A DNA stretch of 50,179 bases. Origin: an uncultured Eubacteriales bacterium. Lineage in GTDB: Bacteria; Bacillota; Clostridia; Oscillospirales; QAMX01. Under the pieces are notes generated by a model. That model was not told where the DNA came from. It made no database searches and saw nothing but the letters and a program-made list of their open reading frames with translations. The stretch covers positions 1 to 50,179 of the forward strand of contig URVL01000002.1 in assembly GCA_900551265.1 (NCBI GenBank), read 5' to 3'. A program made the position numbers and the translations under genes. Shown in pieces: positions 28,627 to 37,021 of the stretch. Numbering within the stretch: the first letter of the stretch is position 1; every line of letters starts with the position of its first letter.

Positions 28627-28650
28627 CAGGGCAGACTTTCGTCTGCCCTG
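28627..28650 (-). promoter_or_regulatory. Hairpin between jag and mnmE
   Basis: A perfect 10-base-pair stem (CAGGGCAGAC/GTCTGCCCTG). On the minus strand the loop is GAAA closed by C-G, a stable GNRA tetraloop. Only three T residues follow, so it is more likely an RNA processing or attenuation element than a full terminator. Confidence 0.5.
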
Positions 28651-28656
28651 TGCGGT

Positions 28657-29409
28657 TTATTTCCATTCTTCCTCAATAACCGGAATCGACGCCGCCTTCG
28701 GCGGTTCTGTAGCCGTCCGCTCCGGGCGTTCCCCGCCCGAACGCTGCGGTCCGCGTGTTCTGGGCCCACGAGAACCTGCCAGCGCCACAACAACGCGGCG
28801 GTTTGGCTCGTTTCCCATCGAGTACGTCGTGACTCCACGCGTCCCCTGCAGGGCCGAGTGAATGACGCGGCGCTCGTTGGCGTTCATTGGCTCCAGCGTG
28901 ACATTCTTCTTATACTTCAAAACGCGGCCTGCAACCTTATGCGCCAGCGCCTCCAAAGATTCTTCACGCTTTTTGCGGTAATTCTCCGTGTCAACGGTCA
29001 CGCGGACGTGTTCTTTCCCGCCGCGGTTGACCACGATTGACGTAATATACTGCAGCGCATCCAGCGTATCGCCGCGGCGTCCAATGACAACACCCATGTT
29101 CTCACCGGTAACATTCAGCGCAATGGTTCCCTCATCGGTCACCACGCCGTCAACAAATCCATTCACGCCGATATGCTCCAACAGCCCGCTCAAAAAGATT
29201 TTTGCACTTTCCAGCGGTTTCATCTCATAAGTGACGCGCACCTTGGCGTTGCTGCTGCCGATTCCCAAAAAACCGGAGCGAGCCCGCTCAAGAAGCTCCA
29301 CATCAACATCGGCTTCCGTAATGTCCGGATTAATCTCCATCAGGGAACGAAGCGCAGCGGCAACAGCATCATCGGTTGTTTTTCCGGTTGCTTCGACTGT
29401 TTTTAGCAT
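28657..29409 (-). CDS. khpB: RNA-binding protein Jag/KhpB
   Basis: Jag proteins bind RNA and influence cell division and elongation. The order Jag-N (about residues 1-52, with SGFLGIG), KH domain (with GVVIGRRGDTLDALQ, about 105-120) and R3H domain (ending MNANERRVIHSALQ) is intact. A basic, disordered tail follows (RGPRTRGPQRSGG). Length 250 residues. The start lies inside the end of yidC (41-base overlap) with an AAGGAGG ribosome site. Confidence 0.94.
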   Translation of the reverse strand: MLKTVEATGKTTDDAVAAALRSLMEINPDITEADVDVELLERARSGFLGIGSSNAKVRVTYEMKPLESAKIFLSGLLEHIGVNGFVDGVVTDEGTIALNVTGENMGVVIGRRGDTLDALQYITSIVVNRGGKEHVRVTVDTENYRKKREESLEALAHKVAGRVLKYKKNVTLEPMNANERRVIHSALQGTRGVTTYSMGNEPNRRVVVALAGSRGPRTRGPQRSGGERPERTATEPPKAASIPVIEEEWK

Positions 29410-30397
29410 TTGACAAATCAGCCTCCTTCAAAGGCTCTTTTTCCTTCTTCTTCTGAATATAGGTGGTGATAAAAAATTCCTGCAATATGCCGACGAGGTT
29501 GGACGTAATCCAGTAAAAAGTCATACCTGCCGGCAGCGTAAAGCCGACCCATATGGAAATCAACGGCATCATCCACAACATCATGCCGTTTTGCTGTGTG
29601 CTCTTTGTTCCGGTGCTGCGCTCCTGCAGCCAGGTCGTCACTTTGGAAAGCAGGAAAGAGGTTCCCGCCGAAATCAGCGGCAACAGGAACAGGACATTAA
29701 ACGTCGTAAAACTCGGCACCGCGCCGAGATCCATTCCAAGGAAGGAGAGGTTCATCGGGAACAGGTTTTCCGAAATGCTGCTGACCGCCTCAAAGTTATC
29801 GTGAATCGCCTGCACCAGCGTCATTTCCGACGAAGTAGCGGACACCAGGACGCCGTTTACCCTCGCGCCGATCAGGATCAACTGGTCGCGCACTGCGTCT
29901 ATTTGCGCAGCAGAGAGATTCATGAGATACTTAAGGGGCTGGCTGATAGGCCAGTAAAGCGCAAACATAATGGGAAGAGTCAACAGCATCGGCAGGCATC
30001 CGCCCATCGGGCTGACGCCTTCTTTTTTATACAGCTTCGCAACTTCTTCCTGGTATTTCTGCTTATCATTCTGGTACTTTTTCTCAAGTTCCTTCATCTT
30101 AGGCTGAAGCGCCTGCATTGCCACCATGCCTTTTTTACTCTTAATATTGAGCGGCAAAAGAACGATTCTTGTAAGTAAGGTAAAGAGAATAAGCGCCCAG
30201 CCGAACGAGCCGCACCAATCATATATCCAACGCAGGATATACGCAAAAGGCCTGACTAAGACAACAATAAAAATATTGGTGGTCTCGCCGTTTCCGTCCG
30301 TAAAGCATGAGGTCAAAAGCATACAGATAAGCAGCGCAAGGGAAAGCACTATGACCACTCTACGGCCGCTAAACCGAGGTTTCTTCTGTGTAGGCAT
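29369..30397 (-). CDS. yidC: Membrane protein insertase YidC/SpoIIIJ
   Basis: YidC inserts and folds membrane proteins. The protein (342 residues) has an N-terminal hydrophobic segment with a lipobox-like LLTSC near residue 30, then the conserved membrane core including TRIVLLPLNIKSKKG, GGCLPMLLTLPIMFALYW and TFYWITSNLVGILQ. The charged tail KKKEKEPLKEAD is typical. The ATG at 30397 has AGGAGG upstream; a longer start at 30418 does not. Confidence 0.94.
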   Translation of the reverse strand: MPTQKKPRFSGRRVVIVLSLALLICMLLTSCFTDGNGETTNIFIVVLVRPFAYILRWIYDWCGSFGWALILFTLLTRIVLLPLNIKSKKGMVAMQALQPKMKELEKKYQNDKQKYQEEVAKLYKKEGVSPMGGCLPMLLTLPIMFALYWPISQPLKYLMNLSAAQIDAVRDQLILIGARVNGVLVSATSSEMTLVQAIHDNFEAVSSISENLFPMNLSFLGMDLGAVPSFTTFNVLFLLPLISAGTSFLLSKVTTWLQERSTGTKSTQQNGMMLWMMPLISIWVGFTLPAGMTFYWITSNLVGILQEFFITTYIQKKKEKEPLKEADLSNAKNSRSNRKNNR

Positions 30398-30442
30398 CAG
30401 TTTGCCTCCTGTAAACAAGGTGCCGGCATATCAAATGGCGGC

Positions 30443-30664
30443 CTAGGGGAGCGGATCATATCCGCCTGGATGGAACGGGTGGCAGCGCAATAGACGCCGA
30501 AGGGCAAGATAGCCGCCTTTCAGCACACCGTATTTGCTCACCGCTTCCAACGCATATTCCGAACACGTCGGAACGAAGCGGCACGTGGGATATCTTTTCA
30601 GAGGAGATAAATACCGGCGATAAAAACGGATCAGCCACAGCACGGCCCTGCGCGGGAAACTCAT
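30443..30664 (-). CDS. yidD: Membrane protein insertion efficiency factor YidD
   Basis: A 73-residue protein of the YidD family with the conserved [21 protein letters not shown] and HPGGYDP motifs. It assists YidC. The start overlaps the rnpA stop in an ATGA, so the two are coupled; a longer in-frame start lies inside rnpA and is unlikely. Confidence 0.93.
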   Translation of the reverse strand: MSFPRRAVLWLIRFYRRYLSPLKRYPTCRFVPTCSEYALEAVSKYGVLKGGYLALRRLLRCHPFHPGGYDPLP

Positions 30665-31005
30665 TGTTCCGCCCCGCAGAGTCCGACTTTCTGCAAAAGG
30701 TCCGCAAGCGCCGCATCGATCTGCCAATACGACGCCCCCGCCGCACGCGTGCGTGCAACAACCACTAGATCATAACCTTTCTTCATCCGTTGCTCGCGTA
30801 GTCTGTATGACTCCCGGATCAGGCGGCGCACACGGTTTCGTACAACGGCTTTTCCAACACGCGTGCCCACAGTGAGTCCTAGACGGTTGACCGTCGCTTT
30901 ATTTCGCCGGCAGTAAACGGCCAAATACGCGTTTGCAGCTGTTTTTCCCTTAGAATATATCCTTCTGAAATCCCTGTTTTTTTTAATCGAGACGGTGTAA
31001 CGCAT
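30661..31005 (-). CDS. rnpA: Ribonuclease P protein component
   Basis: Protein subunit of RNase P, which matures the 5' ends of tRNAs. The 114-residue protein is basic and has the family signature [18 protein letters not shown]. The ATG at 31005 follows GGGGAGG; an in-frame start eight codons upstream has no site. It follows rpmH by about 55 bases. Confidence 0.95.
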   Translation of the reverse strand: MRYTVSIKKNRDFRRIYSKGKTAANAYLAVYCRRNKATVNRLGLTVGTRVGKAVVRNRVRRLIRESYRLREQRMKKGYDLVVVARTRAAGASYWQIDAALADLLQKVGLCGAEQ

Positions 31006-31059
31006 TACGCCTCCCCTTTTTGCGTACAAATTCTGTACGTCTTTAGGCAGTTCTGCGGC

Positions 31060-31194
31060 TTAATAAGAAAGACGAACCCTGCCCTTTGCGCGGCGTCTGG
31101 CCAACACCTTACGGCCGTTTTTTGTGCTCATTCTTTTACGGAAGCCATGCTCGCGGCTGCGCTGGCGCTTTTTGGGCTGATATGTTCTCAGCAT
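31060..31194 (-). CDS. rpmH: 50S ribosomal protein L34
   Basis: A 44-residue, very basic protein starting [18 protein letters not shown] and continuing with [20 protein letters not shown], the universal L34 pattern. A strong AGGAGG site lies eight bases upstream on the minus strand. First gene of the rpmH-rnpA-yidD-yidC-jag-mnmE-mnmG-rsmG cluster. Confidence 0.97.
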   Translation of the reverse strand: MLRTYQPKKRQRSREHGFRKRMSTKNGRKVLARRRAKGRVRLSY

Positions 31195-31226
31195 TTGTCA
31201 CACCTCCTGGACGTATATTTCCTTAC

Positions 31227-31253
31227 TGGCCGGACAAAATCACCTTCCGGCCA
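31227..31253 (-). promoter_or_regulatory. Hairpin in the rpmH leader
   Basis: A 7-base-pair inverted repeat TGGCCGG/CCGGCCA with a 13-base loop lies in the transcribed leader between the rpmH promoter and its ribosome site. Role unknown; it could control L34 translation or mRNA stability. Confidence 0.4.
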
Positions 31254-31263
31254 CGTACCGTTT

Positions 31264-31293
31264 ATTATATAACATAAATTCATTCTCTGTCAA
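31264..31293 (-). promoter_or_regulatory. Strong sigma-A promoter of rpmH
   Basis: On the minus strand a consensus TTGACA (31293-31288) and consensus TATAAT (31269-31264) are separated by 18 bases. Both boxes are perfect matches, as expected for a ribosomal protein operon. Confidence 0.85.
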
Positions 31294-31366
31294 CATTTTT
31301 CCGATGCAAACCCCTGTTTTTTTTTGCATAAATCACGTCATGGCACGGGTAAACGTCTGCTCACGC

Positions 31367-31395
31367 TGTACAAAAGCGCATGCCTGTGGCATAAT
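31367..31395 (+). promoter_or_regulatory. Probable promoter of the cysteine desulfurase gene
   Basis: TGTACA (31367-31372) and CATAAT (31390-31395), 17 bases apart, with an extended -10 TG at 31387-31388. The start codon is about 30 bases further on. Confidence 0.5.
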
Positions 31396-31426
31396 AGAGG
31401 TACTGACATTAGGAGGTATGCAGACG

Positions 31427-32599
31427 ATGGCACATTGCATTTATGCCGATTACGCTGCGACAACACGGCTACGGGAAGAAGCGCTGGACGCCATGCTGCC
31501 CTGGCTGCGCGACGCGTACGGCAACGCCTCTTCTCTATATCAACTCGGGCGCGAGGCCCGCAAGGCCGTTGAAAATGCCCGCCGCACGGTAGCAAACATC
31601 CTTGGTGCGGACAAAAATGAGATTTTCTTTAATTCCGGCGGCACAGAGGGGGACAACATGGCTCTGCGCGGGGTGATGGCGCGCGCGGCAGGGCGTCACA
31701 TCGTATCTACCGCAATGGAGCACCATGCGGTCCTCCATACGTTAACCGATTTGGAGAGATCCGGATATCAGGTCACACTTGTTCGTCCGGACAAGTCGGG
31801 ACACGTCTCACCGGATGAAATCCGGGCCGCGCTGCGTCCGGATACCGCACTGATTTCCGTGATGACCGCCAATAACGAGCTCGGCACCATTCAACCAATT
31901 CGTGAAATCGGCGCGATTGCGCATGAGCGCGGCATTCCATTCCACACAGACGCCGTGCAGGCAGCAGGTCATATCCCGCTCAACGTCAATGCGTGTAATA
32001 TAGATATCCTGACGCTGTCTGCGCATAAATTTGGCGGGCCAAAGGGTTCCGGCGCCATTTATATCCGCAGGGGTACGGCTTGTTCTCCGCTGATGACCGG
32101 CGGCACACAGGAACATGGGAACCGGGCCGGTACGGAAAACGTCGCCGGCATCGTAGGGCTTGCCCGGGCGCTCGAACTTGCAGAGGCAGAGCTGGAGAGA
32201 GAGGCACGCCGTCTGACAGGACTGCGGCAACGGTTGACGGAGGGTATTTTAAAAATTCCGCACACGCGCGAAAACGGTGCGGAGCCCCGTCTTCCCGGCA
32301 TCGCAAATTTTTCCTTCGCCGCAATTGAAGGCGAATATATCGCCATGCTGCTGGATAACGCAGGAATTGCCGTTTCCCCCGGTTCGGCGTGCGCGTCGGG
32401 CAGTGAGGAGCCGTCGCATGTGCTGACGGCAATCGGCCTTGATCGCGCTGCGGCAAAGGGTGGGCTGCGCATTTCTCTCGGACGCGAGAGTACGGAGGAA
32501 GATGTGGATGCAATCCTTTCCGCCTTGCCGCAGGCCGTGGAAAAATTGCGGGCGATGAGCCCTGCCTGGACCGCCATGCGGCACATGGGCATGTTGTAA
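31427..32599 (+). CDS. Cysteine desulfurase (NifS/IscS type)
   Basis: PLP enzyme that takes sulfur from cysteine for Fe-S clusters or tRNA thiolation. The PLP lysine is in LSAHKFGGPKG, and the active-site cysteine is in SPGSACASGSEEPSH. Length 390 residues. The ATG at 31427 is chosen since AGGAGG (31411-31416) is ten bases before it and directly abuts the earlier ATG at 31418. No iscU/nifU or mnmA partner is adjacent, so its target pathway cannot be told from context. Confidence 0.93.
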   Translation: MAHCIYADYAATTRLREEALDAMLPWLRDAYGNASSLYQLGREARKAVENARRTVANILGADKNEIFFNSGGTEGDNMALRGVMARAAGRHIVSTAMEHHAVLHTLTDLERSGYQVTLVRPDKSGHVSPDEIRAALRPDTALISVMTANNELGTIQPIREIGAIAHERGIPFHTDAVQAAGHIPLNVNACNIDILTLSAHKFGGPKGSGAIYIRRGTACSPLMTGGTQEHGNRAGTENVAGIVGLARALELAEAELEREARRLTGLRQRLTEGILKIPHTRENGAEPRLPGIANFSFAAIEGEYIAMLLDNAGIAVSPGSACASGSEEPSHVLTAIGLDRAAAKGGLRISLGRESTEEDVDAILSALPQAVEKLRAMSPAWTAMRHMGML

Positions 32600-32634
32600 A
32601 ACTGTATTGCAGACATTCATTTACATGGAATATC

Positions 32635-32668
32635 TCCGGCTTCCCCATGCGCCGGATGTCGTTTTTTT
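32635..32668 (+). terminator. Terminator after the cysteine desulfurase gene
   Basis: Six-base-pair stem TCCGGC/GCCGGA with a 10-base loop, followed by a run of seven T (32662-32668). Confidence 0.6.
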
Positions 32669-32715
32669 GATACGCCCGGCACGGTCTTAATTTTGTGCAA
32701 ATTTCCGGTTTTGTG

Positions 32716-32744
32716 TTGACTTTGCGGGGAGGCAATGCTATACT
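32716..32744 (+). promoter_or_regulatory. Promoter of the GH10 array
   Basis: TTGACT (32716-32721), 17-base spacer, then an extended -10, TG-n-TATACT (TATACT at 32739-32744). It is the only strong promoter I find before the six GH10 genes. I see no catabolite-control (cre) box or repressor operator that I can name in the 54-base leader. Confidence 0.75.
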
Positions 32745-32798
32745 TTAGACAATCTCGCACCCCTTATATAGAAACACAGAACATGAAGGAGGATTGTC

Positions 32799-33824
32799 AT
32801 GAATCAGGAGATTTTGTCACTGTGCCAAGCCTATCAAAAGTATTTTGACATTGGCGCCGCCATCTCCCCGCCGAGTCTCACCATGCATGCCGACCTTTTG
32901 AAGAAGCATTTCAACAGCATTACCTGTGAGAACCAGATGAAGTATGAGTCCATGCATCCTGCGGAGGACAAGTGGATTTTTGAACCTGCCGATCAAATTG
33001 TCGCCTTTGCAAAGGAAAACGGGATGCGTATGCGCATGCATGCGCCGGTCTGGCACAATCAGACACCGAAATGGTTCTTTGAAGCAAATGGCCGTCTGGC
33101 GCCCCGCGAGCTCGTTTTTGAGCGCATGGAGCAGCATATCAAGGTCGTCGCCGAGCGTTATCGCGACGCGGTCTATTCGTGGGACGTCGTCAACGAGGCA
33201 ACTGCCGATACGGTTGACGAGAGATTCCTGCGCCGTTATGGCAACAATCCCTACCGTCTGACCGACTATCTGGTCACCTGCGGCGTGGAGTATCTTGAAA
33301 AGGCCTATCATCTTGCACGCAAGTATGCCCCGCATGTGCAGCTCTTTTATAACGATTACAACGAGTGTGATCCGCTCAAGCGCGAGCGAATCTACAACTT
33401 GATGAAAAACCTGATCGACCGCGGCGCGCCGATTCAGGGATTTGGTATGCAGACGCACTACAACATTAATAAGCCGGATCTTGACGAAGTCAAAAAGTCT
33501 ATCGAGTTCTATGCTTCCCTGGGCCTGCGTATCCACATTACGGAAATGGACATCAACTTCTATACGGATGTACATTCCAGCGAATCCGCCATCGAAATCA
33601 CGGACGCCATGCGCGAGAAGCAAAACGAAATTTATGTGAAGCTCTTTGAGATTTATCGTTCCTATTCCGACGTGATCGACTCTGTCACAACCTGGGGCGT
33701 AGCGGACGACTATTCCTGGCTCTCCCGTCCGGATCGTCCGAACTATCCGCTTCTTTTCAACGCAGACCACTCTCCGAAGCCCTGCGTTTATAAGATGATT
33801 GACGACGCAGTCGCCGGTAGATAA
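32799..33824 (+). CDS. GH10 family glycoside hydrolase, copy 1 (endo-1,4-beta-xylanase-like)
   Basis: GH10 enzymes are retaining beta-glycanases, usually cutting xylan. The 341-residue barrel has the acid/base Glu133 in SWDVVNEA, the nucleophile Glu249 in HITEMD, the QTH motif (218-220) and TTWGVADDYSW near the end. The -2 subsite motif is E44-N45 with K48, as in classical xylanases. HAPVWH (81-86) replaces the usual HTLVWH. There is no signal peptide, so it should act on imported oligosaccharides. AAGGAGG precedes the ATG. First of six tandem paralogues; a strong hairpin separates it from copy 2. Natural substrate unproven. Confidence 0.92.
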   Translation: MNQEILSLCQAYQKYFDIGAAISPPSLTMHADLLKKHFNSITCENQMKYESMHPAEDKWIFEPADQIVAFAKENGMRMRMHAPVWHNQTPKWFFEANGRLAPRELVFERMEQHIKVVAERYRDAVYSWDVVNEATADTVDERFLRRYGNNPYRLTDYLVTCGVEYLEKAYHLARKYAPHVQLFYNDYNECDPLKRERIYNLMKNLIDRGAPIQGFGMQTHYNINKPDLDEVKKSIEFYASLGLRIHITEMDINFYTDVHSSESAIEITDAMREKQNEIYVKLFEIYRSYSDVIDSVTTWGVADDYSWLSRPDRPNYPLLFNADHSPKPCVYKMIDDAVAGR

Positions 33825-33835
33825 TAATGCCTGAT

Positions 33836-33866
33836 TTCAGGGCAGGTCTTTTTGACCTGCCCTGAA
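33836..33866 (+). promoter_or_regulatory. Hairpin between GH10 copies 1 and 2
   Basis: A perfect 13-base-pair stem (TTCAGGGCAGGTC/GACCTGCCCTGAA) with a TTTTT loop in the 77-base gap. No T-run follows the right arm, so it may protect the copy 1 message from 3' decay or cause partial termination. Confidence 0.6.
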
Positions 33867-33901
33867 TATGTCTTAATCCGTTAGTAGGAGGATTTTTGCT
33901 T

Positions 33902-34912
33902 ATGTATCAGGAAATGCCCTCGCTCTGTGAGGCCTATGCGAAATATTTTAAAATCGGCGCCGCCGTATCGCCGCAGAATTTCGTTTCTCATTGCGGTCTG
34001 CTGATCAAACATTTTAACAGCCTGACCCCCGGCAGTGCGATGAAGTTTGGCCCGGTCCATCCCGCTGAGTACCGCTATGATTTTACCGACGCCGACCAGA
34101 TTATCGCGTTTGCCAAAGAACATGGAATGGGCGTTCGAGCCCACGCGCCCGTATGGCACCAGCAGACCGACGACTGGATTTTTACCGACCGTTTTGTCTA
34201 TGCCGGCCGCGAATTGCTGCTCGAGCGTCTGGAGGATCATATCAGGGTTATGGCCGGACGTTACGGCGATGCTGTTTATGCCTGGGATGTCGTCAACGAA
34301 GCCATTGTGGACAGTCCGGAGGGCTATCTGCGCGAAACGAAGTGGTATAAGCTCATCGGGGAAGATTATATCGACTATGCCTATCGTTTTGTCAAGCAGT
34401 ACGCGCCTAAAACCCAGGTCTTTTATAACGACTATAACGAATTTGATCCCATCAAGCGCGATAAGATTGTGCGCCTGATGCGCGGCATGCAGGAGCGCGG
34501 CGTCCCGCTCGACGGTTTTGGACTACAGCAGCATGTCAATATCTATACGAACCTGGATGATATCAAGGCCGCCATTGAGGCCTATGCCTCGCTTGGTATT
34601 ACGCTGCACGTGACGGAGCTCGACGTATCGCTTTATCATCCGAAGGACCGTCCGAACCCCTATTATCCAAAAACGCTCACAATCCCCACACGCGAAGATT
34701 TTGTACGTCAGGGTAAGATGTACGAGGATCTTTTTGAGATCTACCGTTCGTATTCCGACGTGATCGAGTCTGTCACAACCTGGGGGGTAGCCGACGATCT
34801 GACCTGGCTGGACATGCATCCCGTGCCCGGACGTAAAAATTACCCTCTTCTTTTCTCTTATGATCACACGCCAAAGCCCTGTACGCGCGCCATCGTGGAC
34901 GCCGTGCTGTGA
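33902..34912 (+). CDS. GH10 family glycoside hydrolase, copy 2
   Basis: A 336-residue cytoplasmic GH10 protein. Acid/base Glu133 (WDVVNEA), nucleophile Glu239 (HVTELD), QQH at 209-211 and TTWGVADDLTW are conserved. At the -2 subsite the Glu-Asn pair is Gly44-Ser45, while Lys48 is kept, so sugar recognition probably differs from copy 1. HAPVWH at 81-86. I chose the ATG at 33902, ten bases after AGGAGG; a TTG at 33896 is in frame. A stretch around residues 173-207 is nearly identical to copy 4. Confidence 0.92.
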   Translation: MYQEMPSLCEAYAKYFKIGAAVSPQNFVSHCGLLIKHFNSLTPGSAMKFGPVHPAEYRYDFTDADQIIAFAKEHGMGVRAHAPVWHQQTDDWIFTDRFVYAGRELLLERLEDHIRVMAGRYGDAVYAWDVVNEAIVDSPEGYLRETKWYKLIGEDYIDYAYRFVKQYAPKTQVFYNDYNEFDPIKRDKIVRLMRGMQERGVPLDGFGLQQHVNIYTNLDDIKAAIEAYASLGITLHVTELDVSLYHPKDRPNPYYPKTLTIPTREDFVRQGKMYEDLFEIYRSYSDVIESVTTWGVADDLTWLDMHPVPGRKNYPLLFSYDHTPKPCTRAIVDAVL

Positions 34913-34943
34913 GACGGACGCTTCAGAAAAGGAGGATCATAAC

Positions 34944-35975
34944 ATGAGCAAGCATATGCCCTCGCTGCGCGAAGCTTACGCAAAGTATTTTAAAATCGGC
35001 GCGGCGGTATCTCCCCGGGATTTTGCCCTGTATGGCGATATTCTGGAGGAACATTTTAACAGTCTAACTGGCGGAAACGCTATGAAATTTGAACCCATCC
35101 ATCCACAGAAGGACGTGTGGGATTTCAAGGCGGCGGATGAAATTGTCACTTATGCCAAGGCCCATGATATGGCCATACGTGCTCATGCGCCCGTATGGCA
35201 CAAGCAGGTCGGTCTCTGGATGTTCCGCGACGATCATGGCGAACAGCTCTCCCGCGAAGCGCTGCTGGAGCGTCTGGAAGATCATATGACGGTATTCGGG
35301 AAGCGTTACGGCGCAGACGTCTATTGCTGGGATGTGATTAATGAGGCCGTCGCCCATTTCGGAAAGGGGATTCTGCGCGATTCTAATTGGACGCAGATCA
35401 TTGGAGACGATTTTTTGGTAAAAGCATTCCAAATTGCGCGCCGCTGCGTACCCGAGAGCGTGCAGCTCTTTTATAACGACTATAACGAGTGGATGCCGCA
35501 TAAGCGGGAAAAGCTTTTAAAGGTATTGCGCAGCCTGATTGCCGAGGGCGCGCCCATCGACGGCTTTGGTATGCAGCAGCATCTCTCCATTTACGCCGAT
35601 CTCGACGAAATCCGCCGCAGCGTGGAGGCGTATGCCGGGCTTGGCCTGCGCCTGCATGTCACGGAGCTCGATGTCTCGCTCTATACCGTCTATGAGACAG
35701 GGCGCCCCACCATCACGGATGAAATGCTTCAAAAGCAGTATGACATGTATGTCGAGCTCTTTTCGATATACCGTCAATATGCGGACGTGATTGATTCTGT
35801 TACAACCTGGGGTGTGGCGGACTGTACGACCTGGCTCGACTCCTCCGCCGTGCGGATCGGCGACTTCAAACCGGACGACGCACCCACACAGCGTAAAAAT
35901 TTCCCGCTTCTCTTCTATGCAGACCACCGCATGAGACCTTATACGGAAAAAATCATTGAGGATGCACTGAAATAA
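34944..35975 (+). CDS. GH10 family glycoside hydrolase, copy 3
   Basis: A 343-residue cytoplasmic GH10 protein with acid/base Glu134 (WDVINEA), nucleophile Glu241 (HVTELD), QQH at 211-213 and TTWGVAD. The -2 subsite pair is Gly44-Asn45 with Lys48. Near the end the array's usual VADD is VADC, and an insertion (SSAVRIGDFKPDDAPT) lengthens the last loop. The ATG at 34944 follows AAAGGAGG; upstream in-frame codons overlap copy 2. The spacing of 31 bases to copy 2 and 15 to copy 4 supports one transcript. Confidence 0.92.
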   Translation: MSKHMPSLREAYAKYFKIGAAVSPRDFALYGDILEEHFNSLTGGNAMKFEPIHPQKDVWDFKAADEIVTYAKAHDMAIRAHAPVWHKQVGLWMFRDDHGEQLSREALLERLEDHMTVFGKRYGADVYCWDVINEAVAHFGKGILRDSNWTQIIGDDFLVKAFQIARRCVPESVQLFYNDYNEWMPHKREKLLKVLRSLIAEGAPIDGFGMQQHLSIYADLDEIRRSVEAYAGLGLRLHVTELDVSLYTVYETGRPTITDEMLQKQYDMYVELFSIYRQYADVIDSVTTWGVADCTTWLDSSAVRIGDFKPDDAPTQRKNFPLLFYADHRMRPYTEKIIEDALK

Positions 35976-35990
35976 ACTGGAGGTCTTTCT

Positions 35991-37007
35991 ATGAAGTACG
36001 ACAATATGCCTTCCCTTTGCGAGGCCCACGCTAAGTATTTTAAAGTTGGCACCTGCCTCAACTCCCGCGACTTTGTCTCGCACGACAGCATTTTGAAAAA
36101 GCACTTCAACTGCATCACAGACGAGGGTATGATGAAGTGGGAACCCACGGAGCCGGAAGACGGCGTTTTCACATGGGAGGAAGCCGACAAAATTGCAAAC
36201 TATGCAAAGGATAACGGGATGGCCCTGCGTGCACATGCGCCGTTGTGGCACATTCAAACTGCGAGATGGACGCATCTGGACCGTGACGGGAAGCCCGCTT
36301 CCCGTGAGCTTCTCATTGAGCGCATTGAACGTCACACCAAAGCTTTCTGTGAACGTTACGGCGGTCAGTTCTTCTGTTGGGACGTGGTCAACGAGGTGAT
36401 TGACGACGACCCGGATGGCGGACTTCTGCGCAAAACAAAGTGGCTTGAGGGCATTGGTGATGATTATATCGACATTGCCTATAAGCTCGCCCGAAAATAT
36501 GCGCCCGATGCGCAGCTCTTTTATAACGACTACAACGAATACGATCCCATCAAACGCGATAAAATTGTACGCCTGATGCGCGGCATGCAGGAGCGTGGCA
36601 TTCCGCTTGACGGCTTCGGAATGCAGAGCCACATCAACGTTCATGAGTTTGACATTGGCGAATACAAGCGCACGATTGAAACTTACGCCGCACTTGGGCT
36701 GCGCATTCACATTACGGAGCTTGATGTCTCCCCGTATTCCTCACGGGAGAGAATGCTCCCCGCCTATCCGTATACCGACGAGCTTGTAGCGCGTCAGGCG
36801 GAAATTTACCGTCAGGTGTTTGCGGCAGCGCGCGAGTATTCAGATGTGATTGACGACGTGACCACCTGGGGCGTCGCAGATGACATCAACTGGCTTGACG
36901 GCTGGCTCCGTCCGGGCCGCAACCATTACCCGCTGCTTTTCTACTATGACCACACACCGAAATTCTTCACCCGTCAGATTGTAGAAGACGCCATTTGCGG
37001 CCGATAA
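35991..37007 (+). CDS. GH10 family glycoside hydrolase, copy 4
   Basis: A 338-residue cytoplasmic GH10 protein. Acid/base Glu135 lies in WDVVNEV (valine where others have alanine), nucleophile Glu243 in HITELD, and QSH at 212-214. The -2 subsite pair is Glu45-Gly46 with Lys49. The barrel motif is HAPLWH, the only L variant in the array, and the N-terminus reads KVGTCLN where the others have (K/D)IGA. The ATG follows a CTGGAGG site. A roughly 100-base tract matches copy 2 closely. Confidence 0.92.
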   Translation: MKYDNMPSLCEAHAKYFKVGTCLNSRDFVSHDSILKKHFNCITDEGMMKWEPTEPEDGVFTWEEADKIANYAKDNGMALRAHAPLWHIQTARWTHLDRDGKPASRELLIERIERHTKAFCERYGGQFFCWDVVNEVIDDDPDGGLLRKTKWLEGIGDDYIDIAYKLARKYAPDAQLFYNDYNEYDPIKRDKIVRLMRGMQERGIPLDGFGMQSHINVHEFDIGEYKRTIETYAALGLRIHITELDVSPYSSRERMLPAYPYTDELVARQAEIYRQVFAAAREYSDVIDDVTTWGVADDINWLDGWLRPGRNHYPLLFYYDHTPKFFTRQIVEDAICGR

Positions 37008-37021
37008 GGAGGCATCCGTTT

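Noticed and set aside
31195..31430. Possible replication origin beside rpmH
   Set aside because: No dnaA gene and no TTATCCACA-type boxes; the nearest match (TGTGGCATAA at 31385-31394) has an extra base and belongs to a likely -10 box.
35517..36710. A 397-codon minus-strand open frame across GH10 copies 3 and 4, and similar ones such as 32817-33770
   Set aside because: They are antisense to clear GH10 coding sequences with catalytic motifs, have no ribosome sites and show no protein features; such open antisense frames come from codon bias.
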